Source: Rhizaria sp. SCN 62-66
Taxonomy: Eukaryota; Rhizaria, unplaced
Reading direction: 5' to 3'
DNA length: 29,889 bases
Assembly: GCA_001724265.1 (NCBI GenBank)
Contig: MEDY01000375.1
Location: 1 to 29,889, forward strand
Part shown: positions 26,693 through 29,889 of the stretch, piece after piece
Numbering within the stretch: position 1 is the stretch's first letter
Layout of the letters: every line of letters starts with the position of its first letter
Notes under the pieces: model-generated
Told to the model about the DNA's origin: nothing
Seen by the model: only the letters and a program-made list of their open reading frames with translations
Database searches by the model: none
Made by a program: the position numbers and the translations under genes

Positions 26693-29332
26693 GCTGCGGG
26701 CACGGCAGGTGCTGGCGGCGCAGTTTCGAGCGCGAGTGTATCGGCTGCTGTCGCCGCTGCTGCGGCGACGAAGAAAGATTTGGCCGCTCTCGGCCCCTCT
26801 TTGAGCTTTGTCTTTGACTTTAAGGATACTGATGCGAACAAGGACAAGATGGCGCGCAACGCAAAGCGCGCCCACGCTCACAAGGGCCACGCTGGCGGCC
26901 ATGTTGGCGACATTGCTAAAGACGAGGACGAGGATGAAGATGAGGATTACGACGACGAGGACGAGGACGACTACGACGATGACGACGCCGACATTTCGTA
27001 CGACGATGACGCAAATCCGCACCGCAAAAAAAAAGCTCACGGCGCGGGCGCGGCGGGTGCGGTCCCGGGTCAACCGCAACACTTACCCGACATGAGCTAC
27101 TTAGACGACGAGGCGACGTACTTTGACGGCCAGGCCGGTATGATCCGGGGCGCGATCACGCGTTGCATGATTCACCCCGTCTTCCACCTCTTCTACCTGA
27201 CCGCGTTTGTGGTGCAGCTGGCGCTGGCCGGGTGGAGCATCCACCACGCGGCAACGACGCCGTCGCATCACGTGCCCGAGTGGTACGTCGTGCTCGACTC
27301 GATCATCGTCATGACCTTCGCTCTTGAGGTCGCGCTCACAATGCTCATCCTCGGCTGCCGGTACTTTCACCACTTCATGCACTTGGTCGACTTGTTCTTC
27401 GTCACACTCGTGCTCGTGCTGTGGCTGCTCGAGCTCGCTGCGCACGAGGCGCTCGCGGAGCTGGTGACGCTGACGCTCGTGTTCCGCTTCCTGGGAAGGA
27501 CGATCCACCTGGTGTTCGAGTACTGCCGCTGGCGCAAGAGGGACGAGATGGTGCACATCACGGAGGACCTGGTCATCAACATGACGGTGTACACGGAGCA
27601 GCACGAGGCCGCGCACGGCGGCGGCGGCGGCGGCGCGCTGGGTCACATCGCACTGACAGGCACTGACGGGCGGGAACACTTCAAGCTTGTCGTCGGAGGT
27701 ACGGACCCGAGCGCTGCTGGCGAACCCGTGAGCTTGAGTGCCAGCGCCAGCGCTTCTAAGCATTACCACCATCACCACCATCACCACCATCATCACCATC
27801 ACGATCATCAACACCGCAGCAGCGCGGCTGATGGCGACGGCCACTGCGACGAAACGCAGTCGCCCGAGTCAGGAGGGGTCAGCACCCCGAACCAAAGCCC
27901 CGCTTCGAGCGACAACGCTGCTGTCGCAAGCTCAGTGCCGCTTGTGGCCGGCCCTGTCGCTGCGATCGCTTCTGCGGGCGGCGCGAACGCGACTGGAAAC
28001 CAATCACTCGCGAGCAGCGGCACTGCTGGCGACGCCAATACTCACGCAGCTTACGAGCCCGGCGATGCTGCTGGCTCCACGAGCCCTGCTGGCCAGGGGG
28101 CGCCCGCCGCCACGCTGCTGCGCGGCTCCTTCGTGTGCGACAGGGACGGCTTCGGCCTCGGCATCCCCAAAGCCACTGAGTCGACGGTGGCCGCAGCTGC
28201 TGCGGCGACCGAAGGCGCGAGCGCGAACAGCAGTGGCGACAAGAACGCGTCTGCTGCGGGCGCCGCTGACGCCGTAAGCAGCAGCAGCGGCGACGACGAT
28301 TACGACGACGAGGGCGGCGACGATCTTGATGGACTCGGCGTGGGCGCGTATAAGTTTGCGATGACGCAGTCCAGGATGCCGTCGCGCATGCACCCGCACG
28401 CGCACACGCACTCGCACACGCACGCACACACGCACCGCGCGCGCGGCTCGCCGAGTCGCGGCGACCGCGGCGATGTGAGTCGCGGTGACGCCACAGCGAC
28501 TCCTGCTGCTCATGCGACAGGCGTGGTTGTGAACAGCAGCACTGACTTGGAGCCGCTGCCGCTAGCCACAGTCGTCTCCGTCTCGCGCTCTGACTCGACG
28601 CCAGCTTTAGCTGTGTCGGCAGCGCCGGTCTTCGCGTCATCGGCACCCATGCTCACGACCGGTGTCACAGGCACATCGACTGCGACCCAACAGCAGCAGC
28701 CCCCCGTTGCGGCGCCAGTGGTCGTGCGCGTGCAGACCAGCGCTCCGTGGGGCGCCGACGAGCGCTACACTACCAACGTCACCACTACGAGCGCGAGCAC
28801 GCGCGCCAGCAACGCAGGGACAAACTCCGGCGCCGACAGCGCGTCCGCCGCCGACGCCAGCGCGTCCTCGCGTAAGGGCAAGGGCCCGAAGATCTCCGCA
28901 GAGGAGCAGCGCGCGCTGCGGCGCCGCGCGGAGCTGACCGCGCTGATGGCTAAGGGCGAGCGCGACGCCGCGGCCTCGGAACGCGCCATTAAGAGCGCGA
29001 TGCGCGGGGAGCGGCTGGTCGAGCGCGCGCTGGGGCTCAAGGTCGGCCTGGGCGACGGCGATGACGACGAGGACGCACAGGTCATGGCCGCAGCCTCGCG
29101 CAGCGCTAGCTACTCGCGCAGTGGGTGCTCCCGCAGTCGCAGTGGCAGTTGCAGTCGCGGCCGCGGCCGCGATGGCAGCTGTGGCAGCGCTAGCGCGAGT
29201 GCGTGCAGCAGTGCGAGTGGCAGCGCGTGTGCGAGCGAGGACGATCGCGCGAGCGCCAAGGACGGCGGCGTGCAGGGCCTAAGCAAGGACAGGAGCAGGG
29301 ACAAGAATGCTCGCAGCCCGCCTCGCTTCTGA
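26693..29332 (+). CDS. Voltage-sensor-domain membrane protein (Hv1/TMEM266/TPTE-like fold) with histidine tracts
   Basis: Open frame of 880 codons including the stop, from just after the TAG to TGA 29332; the first ATG is 26849 (827 residues if used). A strongly acidic Asp/Glu stretch precedes four hydrophobic helices at about 27173-27235, 27284-27349, 27374-27436 and 27455-27523. They read as S1-S4 of a voltage-sensor domain: S2 has a central Glu (FALEVALTM), S3 the typical Asp (HLVDLFFVTLVLV), and S4 has Arg residues (VFRFLGRTIHLVFEYCRWRK). No pore helices or phosphatase follow, so it is a sensor-only protein. S1 lacks the Asp that gives Hv1 its proton selectivity, and S4 has only two membrane-embedded Arg plus a His, so proton conduction is doubtful. 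After S4 come a short amphipathic segment, a 12-His run at 27767-27802, a His-x repeat at 28388-28440, and a Ser/Arg-rich end. Confidence 0.7.
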   Translation, partial: AAGTAGAGGAVSSASVSAAVAAAAATKKDLAALGPSLSFVFDFKDTDANKDKMARNAKRAHAHKGHAGGHVGDIAKDEDEDEDEDYDDEDEDDYDDDDADISYDDDANPHRKKKAHGAGAAGAVPGQPQHLPDMSYLDDEATYFDGQAGMIRGAITRCMIHPVFHLFYLTAFVVQLALAGWSIHHAATTPSHHVPEWYVVLDSIIVMTFALEVALTMLILGCRYFHHFMHLVDLFFVTLVLVLWLLELAAHEALAELVTLTLVFRFLGRTIHLVFEYCRWRKRDEMVHITEDLVINMTVYTEQHEAAHGGGGGGALGHIALTGTDGREHFKLVVGGTDPSAAGEPVSLSASASASKHYHHHHHHHHHHHHDHQHRSSAADGDGHCDETQSPESGGVSTPNQSPASSDNAAVASSVPLVAGPVAAIASAGGANATGNQSLASSGTAGDANTHAAYEPGDAAGSTSPAGQGAPAATLLRGSFVCDRDGFGLGIPKATESTVAAAAAATEGASANSSGDKNASAAGAADAVSSSSGDDDYDDEGGDDLDGLGVGAYKFAMTQSRMPSRMHPHAHTHSHTHAHTHRARGSPSRGDRGDVSRGDATATPAAHATGVVVNSSTDLEPLPLATVVSVSRSDSTPALAVSAAPVFASSAPMLTTGVTGTSTATQQQQPPVAAPVVVRVQTSAPWGADERYTTNVTTTSASTRASNAGTNSGADSASAADASASSRKGKGPKISAEEQRALRRRAELTALMAKGERDAAASERAIKSAMRGERLVERALGLKVGLGDGDDDEDAQVMAAASRSASYSRSGCSRSRSGSCSRGRGRDGSCGSASASACSSASGSACASEDDRASAKDGGVQGLSKDRSRDKNARSPPRF
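27767..27802 (+). repeat. CAC/CAT run coding twelve consecutive His
   Basis: Twelve CAC/CAT codons in frame, followed by Asp-His-Gln-His. The codons alternate irregularly, which suggests the run is kept at protein level rather than being a fresh pure triplet expansion. A metal-binding role is possible but not shown. Confidence 0.85.
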
Positions 29333-29815
29333 GGGTTGAGTTTACGCACACGTTGAGGCTTACGCTGCGCATAACTATTTTGTTGACGACCATGTCAGCA
29401 CTTGATTTAATGTAATGCTCCTCCATGATTTCTTTTTTATTTTAATTGTTGAATTGTGTCATGTAAACAACATTGTTTGTGTATTCACTACAACTTCATA
29501 CGGTTTGTTTCATCCGCTGTCTATTTAAATGTCCTATGTAATTACGTATTTAGTTTCTTGTTTTTTGTTTTGTTTGAATTTGTTCTCTTCTGGCTCGAAC
29601 TTCTTGTTCCTAATGGCGCAGTCGCGCACATGTACTACCCAGACATTCTACTAATGCCACGTGAAAATAACTCACGAAATATTTATGCTGAAGCTCATTA
29701 ACGAATACACGAGCATCGATGTTTATCAATTTTATGCCTCCTCATTTCCGTGTGCAACTTAAGTTGATGCGAGTCGAGAACCAGCTTTGAATAGTAACCA
29801 TCGGTCCGTCGTAGG
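29333..29815. other. A/T-rich spacer after the voltage-sensor gene
   Basis: Presumed 3' UTR followed by intergenic DNA. The 81-codon frame at 29456-29701 is A/T-rich and Phe/Leu/Val-rich as expected of chance translation and shows no domain. No gene is called here. Confidence 0.5.
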
Positions 29816-29889
29816 ATGGCGCGGACCGGCCTCTGGGCCGTGGGGAGGGAGCCCAGAGGGATTTCGTTCAAGTCAAGTTGGCAACAAAA
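29816..29889 (+). CDS. Possible first exon of a further gene (3' truncated by the window)
   Basis: The DNA turns sharply GC-rich at about 29800, as it does at other gene starts here. ATG 29816 opens a frame beginning MARTGLWAVGREPRGISFK that runs to the window end, with an in-frame TAA at 29795-29797 upstream. The protein is too short to identify. Two adjacent hairpins overlap it, so a structured RNA is an alternative reading. Confidence 0.35.
   Translation, partial: MARTGLWAVGREPRGISFKSSWQQ

Noticed and set aside
29456-29701. 81-codon plus-strand frame after the voltage-sensor gene.
   Set aside because: Composition is what A/T-rich non-coding DNA would give; no domain, no supporting splice or start context.

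Overview
This window looks like nuclear DNA of a GC-rich unicellular eukaryote. Its genes carry spliceosomal introns, the coding exons are much richer in G+C than the introns and spacers, and most proteins hold long Ala, Gln, Asn, Ser and His tracts between short conserved blocks. I could not fix the lineage from the sequence. No tRNA or rRNA gene, CRISPR array, transposon or virus-like gene was recognised.

Layout, left to right: (1) 1-264 (+), the last 87 codons of an endonuclease/exonuclease/phosphatase (EEP) family protein resembling TDP2; then about 1.5 kb with no gene seen. (2) 1758-2417 (+), a probable Mediator subunit MED21. (3) 2802-5086 (+), RAD52 in three exons. (4) 6558-5537 (-), PBDC1 in three exons, divergent from (5) 6901-8449 (+), the PCI-domain mRNA-export protein PCID2 in three exons. 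(6) 19610-9126 (-), an intronless 3,494-residue low-complexity protein with an IQ-like helix, function unknown. (7) 20011-21768 (+), a borealin-like chromosomal passenger subunit in three exons. (8) 22396-23001 (+), signal peptidase complex subunit 1; its start codon alone forms the first coding exon. (9) 24800-23349 (-), a membrane RING-CH (MARCH-type) ubiquitin ligase. (10) 25532-29332 (+), a histidine-rich protein with a four-helix voltage-sensor-like domain, interrupted by one in-frame TAG. (11) 29816 to the end (+), possibly the start of another gene.

The genes do not form one pathway. They are an ordinary mix of nuclear functions (DNA repair, Mediator, mRNA export, chromosome passenger complex), secretory and membrane functions, and unknowns. 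Three neighbouring pairs are divergent and probably share promoter regions: PBDC1/PCID2, giant ORF/borealin, and RING-CH/voltage-sensor gene.

The points most worth a second look are the very uniform intron donor (GTACGT in eight of ten coding introns), the start-codon-only exon of SPCS1, the RING-CH finger split by a roughly 100-residue insertion, the giant unknown ORF, and the voltage-sensor/histidine protein with its in-frame TAG. All protein identities are from reading motifs by eye; no database search was possible.
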